Assembly: GCA_032622095.1 (NCBI GenBank)
Contig: CP136063.1
Span: forward strand, 27,654,987 to 27,718,986
Direction of reading: 5' to 3'
DNA length: 64,000 nt
Origin: Siphonodentalium dalli
Taxonomy: Eukaryota; Mollusca; Scaphopoda; Gadilida; Siphonodentaliidae
Of the stretch, positions 50,086 to 61,321 are shown one piece after another. The position numbers and the translations under genes were made by a program. Numbering within the stretch: the stretch's first letter is position 1; each line of letters opens with the position of its first letter. The notes under the pieces are model-generated. The model had not been told where the DNA came from, did not search any database, and saw only the letters and a list, made by a program, of their open reading frames with translations.

Positions 50086-51815
50086 TTAAACATCGATATG
50101 TATCCTGGAGTTCTGATGGCTGGCGATGATTATCTGTTCTGGATACCATAACTAAACAGCGATATGTATCCTGGAGTTCTCACGATGGACAATGATTATC
50201 TATTCTGAAGATCATAATTAATATGGATCATGGAGTTCTCATGACAACAATGATTATCTGTTCTGGAGACCATAATTAATCGTCGATGTCTAACCTGGAG
50301 TTTTCATGGCTGGCCATGATCATCTGTTCTGGAGATCATATCTAACATCGATATGTATCCTGGAGTTCCGCATGACGGCTAATGATTATCTGTTCTGGAG
50401 ACCATAATTAACATCGATATGTATCCTGGAGTTCTCATGACGGCTAATGATTATCTGTTCTGGAGACCATAATTAAACATTGATATGTATCCTGGAGTTC
50501 ACATTACGGCTAATGATTATCTGTTCTGGAGACCATAATTAAACATCGATATGTTTCCTGGAGTTCTCATGACGGCTAATGATTATCTGTTCTGGAGACC
50601 ATAATTAAACATCGATATGTTTCCTGGAGTTCACATTACGGCTAATGATTATCTGTTCTGGAGACCATAATTAAACATTGATATGTTTCCTGGAGTTCCG
50701 CATGACGGCTAATGATTATCTGTTCTGGAGACCATAATTAAACATCGATATGTTTCCTCGAGTTCCGCATGACGGCTAATGATTATCTGTTCTGGAGACC
50801 ATAATTAACATCGATATGTATCCTGGAGTTCTCATGACGGCTAATGATTATCTGTTCTGGAGACCATAATTAAACATCGATATGTTTCCTGGAGTTCTCA
50901 TGACGGCTAATGATTATCTGTTCTGGAGACCATTATTAAACATCGATATGTTTCCTGGAGTTCACATTACGGCTAATGATTATCTGTTCTGGAGACCATA
51001 ATTAAACATTGATATGTATCCTGGAGTTCACATTACGGCTAATGATTATCTGTTCTGGAGACCATAATTAAACATCGATATGTTTCCTGGAGTTCTCATG
51101 ACGGCTAATGATTATCTGTTCTGGAGACCATAATTAAACATCGATATGTTTCCTGGAGTTCACATTACGGCTAATGATTATCTGTTCTGGAGACCATAAT
51201 TAAACATTGATATGTATCCTGGAGTTCACATTACGGCTAATGATTATCTGTTCTGGAGACCATAATTAAACATCGATATGTATCCTGGAGTTCTCATGAC
51301 GGCTAATGATTATCTGTTCTGGAGACCATAATTAAACATCGATATGTTTCCTGGAGTTCACATTACGGCTAATGATTATCTGTTCTGGAGACCATAATTA
51401 AACATTGATATGTATCCTGGAGTTCACATTACGGCTAATGATTATCTGTTCTGGAGACCATAATTAAACATCGATATGTATCCTGGAGTTCTCATGACGG
51501 CTAATGATTATCTGTTCTGGAGACCATAATTAAACATCGATATGTATCCTGGAGTTCTCATGACGGCTAATGATTATCTGTTCTGGAGACCATAATTAAA
51601 CATTGATATGTATCCTGGAGTTCTCATGACGACTAATGATTATCTGTTCTGGGGACCATAATTAAACATCGATATGTATCCTGGAGTTCTCATGTCTGGC
51701 AGGCAATGATTATCTGTTCTGGAGATCATAATTACACAGATATATGGGTCATGAAGTTCTCATGACGGGCAATGATTATCTGTTCTGGAGACCATAACTT
51801 AACATCGATATTTAA
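50086..51815. repeat. Satellite array 2, third segment
   Basis: About 26 monomers. Between about 50,380 and 51,640 two monomer types (CATTGATATGTATCC with GTTCACATTACGGC, and CATCGATATGTTTCC with GTTCTCATGACGGC) alternate in recurring patterns with almost no other variation, the most homogeneous satellite in the window. It ends in a degenerate copy followed by TTAATTAAATGTTGAT, matching the end of array 1. Confidence 0.97.
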
Positions 51816-52247
51816 TTAAATGTTGATACAGTTACGCATAAGTTGACGGTGAACATGAGCTGTCGCCATGCTGCTATTACTAAGGAGTGCATGTGTCAAA
51901 TGACGCCCACATTGTTGCTCATAGAAGTATCATTTAATTGTTATCTGGCGATATTGGTTTTCTGTCCATCCATTATATATATCAGTCATGGTTTATCTGT
52001 TCTCAAGTGAAATCAATTATTGGTATACTGGACTACACGTGACTCATCCTATGATCATTCATCCGTCCGTCCGTACATACATCCGAGCAGATATATTTGC
52101 TGCATGTTAACAAATCTAAATGAAATTTGATAAGGCTGTTGGTCACTCAATTCAGCGCAAGTAGCGTTATACATGCGTGTCTACCACCCATGTTGCCTGC
52201 CTTTCGGCCAAAAGTTCATGCATGTTATCAATATCATTCTTTTACAG
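51816..52247 (+). other. Pre-exon sequence of A2, paralogous to 10,951-11,421
   Basis: Aligns with the stretch before A1: CGCCATGCTGCTATTA, GGTATCATTTAATTG versus AAGTATCATTTAATTG, and TTTTCTGTCC are shared at matching spacing. It ends in a polypyrimidine tract and TTTTACAG. A pair of CGTCCGTACGTACGTCCGAG-like words (11,209 and about 52,066) also matches. No gene seen in it. Confidence 0.7.
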
Positions 52248-52391
52248 GGGGCGGAACTCACGGGAACGGATTTCTCATATATGTGCCACATACAATTACT
52301 GATAGTGATTTGTTTTCTGAAAAGATCTATACGAGTAATAAGGGAAGTGGCGAGAATGCTCAATAAGGCAATTGAACTGCGACAAACAGCA
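52248..52391 (+). CDS. Internal exon A2, paralogue of A1
   Basis: Proposed phase-0 exon of 144 bp (48 codons, no stop) between CATTCTTTTACAG and GTAAGTATATATTG. The product starts GAELTGTDFSYMCHIQLL and ends LNKAIELRQTA. Compared with A1, 42 bases and 28 residues differ and no codon differs silently only. Differences by codon position are 15, 18 and 9. The neighbouring intron is about 90% identical by eye, so the exon has diverged more. This fits diversifying selection, or a misassigned frame: in the first half another frame shows the shared YxPxTxTDSD but stops at 52,364. Function unknown. Confidence 0.5.
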
Positions 52392-53826
52392 GTAAGTATA
52401 TATTGTACACTGACTGTAGTAAGTCATATATGGTCATTGGTATACATGCACATATTGTAATCGTCTCTAAATATATTCCTTATTAGTGTTTCAATTAAGT
52501 CAGTACTATATGTCACGATCGGTGAGCAAATTTAAAACTGAGTCAAAAATAGTACGATTCAAACAAGGTAATGTGTACTAGTTAAATAGATTTAAACTTC
52601 AATTGGCATTTCTGAAGTTATCTGTCTGTCGATGGCTGTTGAGGTAATTTCACTGAGTTCTATTTCATTTCAGTTATGCCCATAATAAGCATATTATAAT
52701 TATGATTTGACCAGATTGTGAAATATATAATTTAAGTATATAGCTTCGTGACTAAAACACAATTTTGTTTTATAGTGCAGTGGACTTATACTTTATTTAT
52801 TATTTGCTTGACATGCATTGCTCTATTTTCATGAACATAGTTTTGTCAGTTTTGAAAGATGCGCATCAGGCTGCGCGAATTTAAAGTTCTTGAATAAAAA
52901 CTGAGCGAAACTTAATGCTCACTTCTAAACATAACGTATATTACATACTTACAGATGTATGTGTGGTTGCAGGGTAGTATTCATGGAACTCATTCACGCC
53001 TGTGTTATATACCCTAGTATATAAGAGCACAGGGAAATATTTGGAGCCTTGGGTCTAGAATTACTATAGTTTTGAAGATTCAAAGGAACATTAACAATTA
53101 ATTTGATATAAAAAAAACTCATTAACTGGATTTTGCGTAATGGTTCTCGACCCATAGCCACATATCTTTCGTTGAAACTAGATGAATATGATGCATCATG
53201 GATGACTGATCTGTGTTCACAAGTCATCAAATCCGAAGGAGAGATTACAGACACACCAGGTTGTGCCGATTCCGCTAAACTGTATACGTTTGTGTTGACA
53301 TAGTCCTGTACTAGTTGACATCAAAGCTACTGTGAATTATACTGGTGCGTTTACAGTTTTGTTTAACTTAATAACGGTCACGCCACTACCATTGTCAAGT
53401 GCAATATCTTTCGCTTGGACGTTGGACGCTATGTAACAGTCTAAGCAACAACTCTAAAATATCTATAGGCCGGTTTTCGTGGATTAACATCCTGTCCAGT
53501 TCACATGCACACCGAAATCAGACAGTGTTGACATAATTCCAGAACGTGTATTTATTTGACCATATTTCCTCCAAATTTACCAAAATGAAGCAATTTATCA
53601 TGTTGCGGCTTCGTTAGTTCTGAATACCACTTGTGACACAACATACTAGCGTTTTATACCACACTGAACATTTACCTGTTAAACGTTACTGTAAAACGAT
53701 AAATAAAGACTTCAATTTTATAATTTATCTTGCCCAACCTGATCTACACAGTCGTCGCATTGATTAAGCTTGGACTCAACGATTTGGTGATCTGTTGAAC
53801 CTGCTTTATATGTTATATAACCATAC
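52392..53826 (+). other. Intron A2-B2, left part
   Basis: No gene. It aligns with 11,566-12,458 up to about 53,260. The stretch about 53,262-53,650 has no counterpart in block 1, where the 2.1 kb array sits. From about 53,655 (ACCACACTGAACAT) it aligns with 20,037 onward. It therefore preserves the likely ancestral intron. Confidence 0.65.
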
Positions 53827-54736
53827 TAGAAGGTGACCCGACTTCGTCCGGGGTTTGACCTTGAATTGTCTATTTTGAAGGCCAAGGTCAAGTGGGGTCA
53901 CGATTTGACCCGTCCAAAACACTGCCCGAACAAAAGTACCCGACAAAAGTACCCGTCGAAATCCATCCGGTTTTACCCGATTTGACCTTGAATTGACCAT
54001 TTTGAAGGTCAAGGTCAGGTGGGGTCAAACACCAACACCCCAGAAATGGTGGAAATCGGCCCAGCGGATACCGGGAAATCGGCCCAGCGGATACCGAGAT
54101 ACCCTATGCATCAAATTAATTTCGTCCGTAAAAATCCGCCAGTTTAACCCGATTTGATTTCCACTGAAGTATATAAACGCGCCTCATATACACACACTCA
54201 TTAATTATCAAGTTTCAACGTAAAGATAAATTACCATCGGTGCCCGAGATATCGCCAAGACGTCTGAAACAGTCAAATGCATCGGCCGGGTAAGAGTTAA
54301 CGTGATCTAACTTTATGACCTCTAACGACGTCATAGAAGTTACGCATTGTTTTTACTCTGATAGAAGATCGTACCACTTCTTCTTAATAATTGAGGCAGA
54401 TAACTAAAACGGATACATACATATTATATATCGTTGGAAAGATGAAACGCCACAGATTCTAACCGTGCAAATTATATGACTGGCAATTTATTATTCGCGC
54501 TATATCGAATCGATTTGTGAGCACCGAACTGAAATATATTAGCGCAAAACGGCGTAAAAACAGATTTGACCTCGGCACGTGAAAAGTTGACCTCGCACGA
54601 ACAAATTAATAGGCCTATGTTACTCGTGGCCTGAAAATACCCCCACGTACCAAGTTTCATCGAAATTGGCTGAGTCGTTTTCGAGTCCATCGATTACACA
54701 CACACACACACACACACAGATCTTTCAAAATATATA
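53827..54736. mobile_element. (AC)n-ended non-autonomous element, copy 2
   Basis: Inserted in the A2-B2 intron: block 1 reads CCATATGACACCATTGACAC uninterrupted at 20,217, while here CCATA and the following TGACAATATTGACAC are separated by about 920 bp. It begins TAGAAGGTGACCCGACTTCG, has an internal duplication of the first segment (TTTGACCTTGAATTG at about 53,866 and 53,976) and ends with an (AC)n tract and AGATCTTTCAAAATATATAT. TAGAAGATGAC recurs at the right border. Overall it matches 46,538-47,364. Confidence 0.8.
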
Positions 54737-54946
54737 TTAGAAGATGACAATATTGACACTAATGGAAGTTACCACAGTTAGACACGGTAGTTAGATACTC
54801 CAGAATGCCCATATGGATTGATTATATCTACACAATCTAAGAGTGATTCACCCATGTTTGACTTTCGGCCACCAGTTCATGTGTGTCCATCATGAATTGG
54901 TTATATGACTATATCAGTCAAACACTTTTCTTTCATTATTGTACAG

Positions 54947-55069
54947 CAGTCAGAGGAGATAACCCTCCAGGGGTTATCAAGTTTATTTGATCAGCTGGAT
55001 GTATTTAACGCAGAACAGATAAAAAGAAAGAGTCTACTTGATGAGATACTGAAGAACCTACAACTAATG
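54947..55069 (+). CDS. Internal exon B2, paralogue of B1
   Basis: Proposed phase-0 exon of 123 bp (41 codons, no stop) between TTATTGTACAG and GTTAGTAGATACTGAAC. The product begins QSEEITLQGLSSLFDQLDVF and ends ILKNLQLM. Compared with B1: same length and frame, 20 base differences, 15 replaced residues, two silent-only codons; changes fall about equally on the three codon positions (6, 7, 7). Hydrophobic positions (LSSL, LDVF, ILxxLQLM) are kept while polar faces vary, as expected of helices whose surface changes. Family unknown. Confidence 0.55.
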
Positions 55070-56789
55070 GTTAGTAGATACTGAACGCTGGCTGTTGTAA
55101 TTCATATATGGTGTAGTGCGGTCTGAACACATAAATTGTGTTTCTTTAACGTAAACGTAAGCTATATTGCATACAGATGTAACCATGGTTACATACTCAT
55201 GTTTTTGGAACCACTCCTCTCTTCGATGTAAGCCCTAGTATATCAGAGCACATGTGACATTATTTAAATATTCAGTGGATTATATAATATAGAGTTGATG
55301 TTTTCGATTATTTAACACTTCCATGACTGGAGCTTTTCGAACGTGTGTGAAAACCCTGTACTTAGCATTATCTTAGCTATGTGAGTCTCCCACAGGCAGC
55401 ACCGCATACATAACAATATTTACCATGACCTGGTAAACCATTGCATTCTCTTATAAAATTGTGTATGGGAGATTCGCATATATCAGATTGTACCAGTATA
55501 TGTCATTTAATGCTGCACTAGCGCAACTCTCATCGTGAAAGGGTTAAATTGACACTAATAATTTAATTTGACAAATATTTTGTTTACTACTTTTCAAACT
55601 AGTTAATATGTTTTGTCTATGTAACTCTAGTAACACCATGAATTTCACAACGGAAAGTCTATTGTTAAAATGTGTGTGGAACACTCCTCTGGAAATTCAG
55701 AATTAATTGCATATAATCTTGATAAAAATTGCTTCATCAATTGTATATCCAAAAAAGGCAGGACAATTAGTGTCATTTTAATAAAGAAGTCATATACAAT
55801 CAGTTTTATTGCCAGAATCATTGCCACGTGTTAATCAACCATATATATGACCCAACATGTTGAGCATTCACAAACACTAGACGCTTGGAGACCATTGAAT
55901 CTGGAATAATATTGAACGAAAAATGTGTTTCGAAAACAACCTTGACCTTTGATACGTTCTTTGAACTCTTCGTCTCGTCTGTCCGAGCCACATATGCAAC
56001 GACTTGGTAATCGCGTTCATCTGAACCATTCAGAATAACGTTACTCATGGACGGTTCTTATTGATTGATAATTATGTTCAAACAGTTTCTGAATATCTTG
56101 CACCAGCGTGGCGTTATTATTCGCCCATTAATTACCACACATGAGAAGAACGAAACAAACCGGCCTACGCATGATATACAAGGCGAGTGGCCAGTATGTT
56201 ATCAGTGATATATATATGTGTGTATAGTAATCTTTAGGAGGACCGTTGCCCAGCATTAGGCGGACTGCGACATAATGCAGACGTAATCCGGTCTGCCTAA
56301 CTTTTGCATGCCAGTCACAAGTTATCTGGCGCTTTAATTGTTAACACCTCTCCTTGTTCAACCGATTTAGGTTGCCTTTTGTCTATAACATGACCACATA
56401 CTGCTACTATATACACATATATATAATGTCTCCCGAATGATCACATCATATAGCGAAAATATTAGGCAGACCTGATAATTTGTATATTTCATATTACTTG
56501 AGAAATAAAAAAAAACTAGAGAAAAAGTATTTAAAATTGAGTGGTTTTAAATTTTGTTGTATTGTTGTTGTATCATTTATTTTCGTGACATGTGCATGAT
56601 TACAAATTTTACAAATAGTATACATCAATAACAATTCGCACCCGGCCCGAAGGACCTATATGTCACTTCAAAATGTTTATAAACCGCATGTACGGTCGAA
56701 CTGTTGATCATCTCGGGAATAAAATATAAAATATATATATGTGTGTAATGTAACCCTTTCAGAAATATTTAATATATATATATGTATAC
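55070..56789. other. Downstream of B2: paralogous intron, then unassigned DNA
   Basis: To about 55,440 this matches the intron after B1. The remainder shows no recognised gene. Minus frame 55,818-56,048 (76 codons, starting MSNVILNGSDERDYQVVAYV) has a balanced composition but no recognised domain and no splice context I can defend. Confidence 0.5.
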
Positions 56790-56820
56790 TTTTTTCCTTT
56801 TTTTTTTTTTTTTTAAAGTA

Positions 56821-57589
56821 TCATTCTGATTTTTTGTATAAAAAGTCTTTTCTTTTATTGAGGGCAGCGTCAAGATATTTTGCTAATTTTCGGGGGTGGG
56901 CGTTAACAATTTCGGCCAGTGCTGTATCAACTAAATTGTGTTCTATAAGATCTGATATTCTGTCGTGTATCGACAGTAAAAGTGTATTTCTAAGTTCTTT
57001 ATAGAATGGACATATCAAGAGAAGATGTTTTTCATCTTCATCTTTGTTCAAGTTGCACATGAGACAGGTGCGTTCTCCGACTTTTTCATTCCGGAATCGA
57101 CCGGTTTCAATTCTTAACGGAAGAATAGCACATCTAAATTGTGCTAATATCGAGCGATGTGATCGACTCAAGTTCATAGAAACATAGGACTCGGTTACGA
57201 ATTTATTTTTAAATATCTTGTATGTGCGTAATTTCGGAACATATTCTAAACTTGTCAGCCATTTTTCCTCATGTGATTTCTCAAGTTCGTCTTCTAAATC
57301 TGAGATGTTACAAGTTTCCAAGATATCGTATTTCTGTTGCATATTAGCTTCTGAGAGGACCTTTAGGACGGATGTGCACCAGCCATTTGTATTATGTCTG
57401 CGGTCCCATAAGAAAACTTTTTTTTACAATTCTGCCATCTTCTAATTGAACCAAATAATTCCAAAACCGGATTTGATTTACCCATCGGCGATTAATATTC
57501 GATTTTAATCCGATGTCTCCATTAACCGCAAGTAAGGGACATAATCGGTGAACCCCTAAGAAATATCTGAAAGCTCGATTTTGCACCAT
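56821..57589 (-). pseudogene. LINE ORF2, C-terminal region
   Basis: 57,589-57,392 gives NRAFRYFLGVHRLCPLLAVN, then WVNQIRFWNYLVQLEDGRIV. The frame changes at a T/A homopolymer near 57,418-57,425. From 57,342 to 56,821 the original RT frame returns with HRSILAQFRCAILPLRIETG, RTCLMCNLNKDEDEKHLLLI and CPFYKELR, a CxxC...H...C zinc knuckle with the RxxILPLxxExGR lead-in typical of LINE ORF2 tails, ending FLYKKSE. Two compensating shifts, one in a homopolymer, could be real decay or sequence error. Confidence 0.8.
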
Positions 57590-59352
57590 AGAGTGGTATA
57601 TTTATTATGACCCCATACTGCTGAAGCATAATCCATGATGGGACAAACACAATGAATATAGAGTTTTTTGAAAGTTTCAAAACCAGCTTCCCTATATGGA
57701 TGGATTTTTGATATTAAGGCACCTAGGGCTCTACTTGCTGATTTAGCAAGTATCTCTGCAGTGGTATAAAAACTCCCATGTTCATGAAAAACAATTCCAA
57801 GAAATTTATATTGCTCAACCAGTTCAATGACTTGATTTCCAATACTAAAAACATATGGAGTCCTATCAACACTTTTTTTTCTAAAATGGACCGATTTTGT
57901 TTTATCAATATTAATTGTCATGCGCCATTTTTTCCACCAATTATTAACAACTTTCAGCATTTTTTCCATATTTAGTTCATTTTCAGAAATAATCATTATG
58001 TCATCTGCATATAGTAGTACGGAAATCATAGTATCATCCAGTTTGACGCCACATTCAAGATTTTTAACTTCCGATGCTAAATCGTTGACAAAAATATTAA
58101 AGAGCGTAGACGAAAGACTGTCACCCTGTTTCCCTCCAGTGTTACAAGTAAACTCATTTGACATAGATCCGTTCAATCTTAGACGTGCAAAAGTACTTTG
58201 ATACATACTTTGTATTGATTGGTACATGTTGCCATCAACTCCACATTTAAGGAGTCTGTATAGCAACATATCCCTATCAACGCAATCAAAAGCTTTACTG
58301 AAGTCAATAAAGGTAGTGAAAATCTCAGATTTACTCCTTACAAGAGTCGATAATATGAATATATTGTCTAAACACGATCGTTTTGGTCTGAAACCATTTT
58401 GCTCGTCTACAAGGACATTGTTCATTTCGAAATATTCGCTTAAACGATTGTTCAAAATGCTGTTATACAGCTTACTAGTGGTAGGTTGCAGTGATATTCC
58501 TCTGTAATTCAGTGGAATTCTAGGGTCAAGACTTTTATCTTTGGGAATTGGGGATATAATAGATTGCCTCCATATTGACGGTATAATCCCTGTGTCAAAA
58601 ATGTAGTTAAATAAGGTATGTAAAACTGGTTTCACTGCATTAAACATCAATGTTTCATAAGGAATGGAATCTAGCCCAAATGATTTCCCACTTTTTGCTT
58701 TTGTCAGCACTTTCTCAATTTCATCAACTGTTATTGTGTGGTTGAGAAAATTTCTGGATTCATAAAGCGGGTCTAAAAATTTATTTTCAATAAAAGATTT
58801 CTCTCTAAGAATTTCTTCACGAAAAGTTTCATCGAAATTATTTGTTGCTTGTGTTGGATTATATAAGTTTTCAAAAGCTGATCTCCATATTTCCAAGACC
58901 GTTATTTTATCTCGCGCGATGATTCCATCTTCCTGATAAACTTCGTTTGGAATTGTGGTGCTACGTTTTGGACCCAAATTTTTAATAAAGTCCCAAAACG
59001 ATTTTGGATTATTGCAGTCTAATTCAATAGTATTCATCAGATTTCTCTTGTGACGACGTTCGTAAAATCGCATTTTTGAGTTGAAAAATCTACGTGCCTC
59101 TTTAAATTTGACATGAGCTCTCTGCTTATCCCGTGATTTTTTCTTAAAAGTGAGGAAATGTTTTTCACAATTATTCATTTCGCGCCATAATTTAGTAAGT
59201 TGTTCGTTCCAATATGGTTTTTGATATTTAAATCTTTTTTTAGATCGTGGAAATTTACTAAAACTTGGGATACTTCTTTCCATTTCATCACATATGAGTT
59301 TCACGAAATTGCCATAAATCTTATCAATAGAGTTTTGCGATTCAATCGACAT
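57556..59352 (-). pseudogene. LINE ORF2, reverse transcriptase part
   Basis: Open 598-codon frame in a different frame from the endonuclease. The linker (about residues 1-220) is basic. RT motifs follow: LNYRGISLQPTTSKLYNSIL, VDEQNGFRPKRSCLDNIF, TFIDFSKAFDCVDRDML, GGKQGDSLSSTLFNIFVNDL (Ser for the usual Pro after LS) and catalytic LLYADDIMIIS at about 58,017-57,985. The thumb YKFLGIVF and IMDYASAVWGHNKY follow. The intact catalytic motif suggests a recent copy. The true frame then shifts near 57,590 to MVQNRAFRYFLGVHRL. The enzyme primes cDNA synthesis from the nicked target. It is classed as pseudogene because ORF2 as a whole is interrupted. Confidence 0.88.
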
Positions 59353-59558
59353 TCAATGTTGTGAATCAATTCTGAAAAAAGCTTCCAAATTTGTCTGAGT
59401 TGAAAGAAAATTTGCCGGGATAGGTTTACTCAATTTGGTTGGCGTGCGTGGCTGACTTGATTCATTGTGCTCATTCACTGAGTGTCATTGGGTAAAAATG
59501 GGATTAACCTTGAAATCGACTGCCACGAAACTATGGTCGGGCGGCCGACTGTATTGAC

Positions 59559-60356
59559 CTATATACCCTGACAATGATCGCTCCCTATGAGGTCTGATTG
59601 TGTTGTGACGCGGAAATTGGAGCACAGATTAAGCGAGTCGTGTGAAACACATATATAATCAACAACGGCGGATCCCTTGTGACTAATTGAAGTGAAATTA
59701 TTATTTTCTGGATTCAAACGGCCATTTAAACAACAAAATTTGGCTTCAATGAGAAAATCTATAAAAGCTCTTCCATGTTGGTTAATAACTGCATCAATAT
59801 TACACAAGCTTGAAATATTATCACAATCAGGGTTTATATCAGAGAGGTTTCCAATTCTTGAACTTAGATCACCACATAAAACCATGGGACATAAATCACA
59901 GTAAGTATATATGTTGGTCAATGTGTGTGCATAAAAACCCTCTGCATCACGACCCCATGGGGATTTTTCTGGGGGCAGGTAACATGCACATATAATAAAC
60001 GTATCATCAAGAGCTGTCGACTTAAACTTGACATTTAAAAACCCATCTATTGACTTATCCAAAATTTCAGTGTGATAATCATCAAAAATTGTGTTCTTTA
60101 TTAAAATTCCAACCCCTCCTGATGGCTTTGATGCAGATTTATGAATAAATGCTCGATTATTACCAATCCATTGATACCCAGCAATCTCAATACATTCATT
60201 TTGTTTCAAATGTGTTTCTGAAATACAAAGTAAGTCACAATTAATAGATTCGATTAATTTTGTTTTTAACAGTCTACTTCCTTTGGCCCATCCATTGATG
60301 TTAACATGGCCTACACTCAGAGTCTGGTCACAGGTATCAGCACATGTAGTCCCGTC
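59559..60356 (-). pseudogene. LINE ORF2, APE-type endonuclease part
   Basis: Directly after the ORF1 TAG the same frame stays open: VGHVNINGWAKGSRLL, then CDLLCISETHLKQNECIEIA (metal-binding Glu in SETH), GGVGILIKN, FIICACYLPPE, VLCGDLSSRIGN, SAVVDYICVS and GSDHCQG. This is the order of an apurinic-like endonuclease that nicks the target DNA. The usual GDxN motif reads GDLS: the catalytic Asn is Ser, coded AGT, one transition from AAT. There is no ATG until 60,209, so ORF2 may be expressed by readthrough or reinitiation. The frame ends near 59,559 just after SDH; the text continues in other frames (DHSFVAVDFKVN), so ORF2 is broken here. Confidence 0.8.
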
Positions 60357-61208
60357 CTACATTTTTCCCTGTCCAAATCTTTGCCCTTTCCTAACTATTC
60401 TTCCACTCACAGAGACATAAAAGTCATTTCCATATGGCATCTGACTCAGTAGCGTGCGAGCATTTGTTTCAATCAGGCGTTCGATGTGAGGTTTGCTGCT
60501 GCGGATGAAACATGCCTTGAATCTTTCAACATCATTAAGTTTGTGCTTGTTCCTTAATACAAGAATTTTCTCTTCCAAAGTTCCAAATTTCACTTTCACT
60601 AAAGCGGGCTTATCTCTGTACCTCTTCTTCGATCTCTGAGCACTAATAATCGCGATCCCCTTATCCTGCACATCTTGACCCATTTCTGACAATATATCCT
60701 TCACCATTTCGACAAGATCTTCCTCACATTCCTCTGGTTCAGCAAGATTGGTGATTATCACCGACAGTTCACTATCATCCGATGATCGCGGCGCAGCTGA
60801 GTTTGATCCTATTGTAGCGTCAACGACGGGATTACCACTCACCAGTTGATCAATTTTCAGCTTGACCGCCTCCATATCAGAAATAACTGTGTCAATACGA
60901 CCACGTTCAACAGAAATATCCATCGAAATATCTTCAGTTAGCTTCTTAAATTTAACATCTAATAGCTTTTTCCAGTCTGTATTCATTTTGTCCAATTTTG
61001 TATCAAGAGTTTTTTGCAGCCCTTGCTGTCCAGATTTAACTTCTTTTATAATTGTCGTGAGGGCGCTCAACTGACCTGAAATGCTGTCGTCTTCAAGCCC
61101 CGCCATGTTTGTTGACACCTTTGTAATTTTTTCGTGAGGTTTCGGCGTCTCCCCCTCTGAAGTGCGATCACGTTTTGTACCTCCCGTATCAGCCATCGAT
61201 ATGCGCAA
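60357..61208 (-). CDS. LINE ORF1 protein
   Basis: Intact 283-codon frame. After a short basic N-terminus ([19 protein letters not shown]), residues about 40-140 have the heptad-like Leu/Ile pattern and charge of a coiled coil ([38 protein letters not shown]), fitting the trimerising region of LINE ORF1 proteins. Residues about 165-275 resemble the RNA-binding part of ORF1 proteins ([52 protein letters not shown]). The role would be an RNA chaperone packaging the element's RNA. An alternative Met follows four codons later ([10 protein letters not shown]), a plausible real start. The frame ends in TAG; ORF2 follows in the same frame with no spacer. Confidence 0.8.
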   Translation of the reverse strand: MRISMADTGGTKRDRTSEGETPKPHEKITKVSTNMAGLEDDSISGQLSALTTIIKEVKSGQQGLQKTLDTKLDKMNTDWKKLLDVKFKKLTEDISMDISVERGRIDTVISDMEAVKLKIDQLVSGNPVVDATIGSNSAAPRSSDDSELSVIITNLAEPEECEEDLVEMVKDILSEMGQDVQDKGIAIISAQRSKKRYRDKPALVKVKFGTLEEKILVLRNKHKLNDVERFKACFIRSSKPHIERLIETNARTLLSQMPYGNDFYVSVSGRIVRKGQRFGQGKM

Positions 61209-61311
61209 ACGTAATCCTGTCTTGTATGTAAGTTATTAGGCTCCCACACATCCAAAATTAAAGAAATTAACAAACATTTATCACCGAGATGACAACGACG
61301 TCCGATCAACG

Positions 61312-61321
61312 CGCATGCGCA
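61312..61321. promoter_or_regulatory. NRF-1-like palindrome upstream of LINE ORF1
   Basis: GCGCATGCGC, matching the core of the NRF-1 consensus, lies about 105 bp upstream of the ORF1 start, in the position of a LINE internal promoter. This is a single short match and may be chance. Confidence 0.25.
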
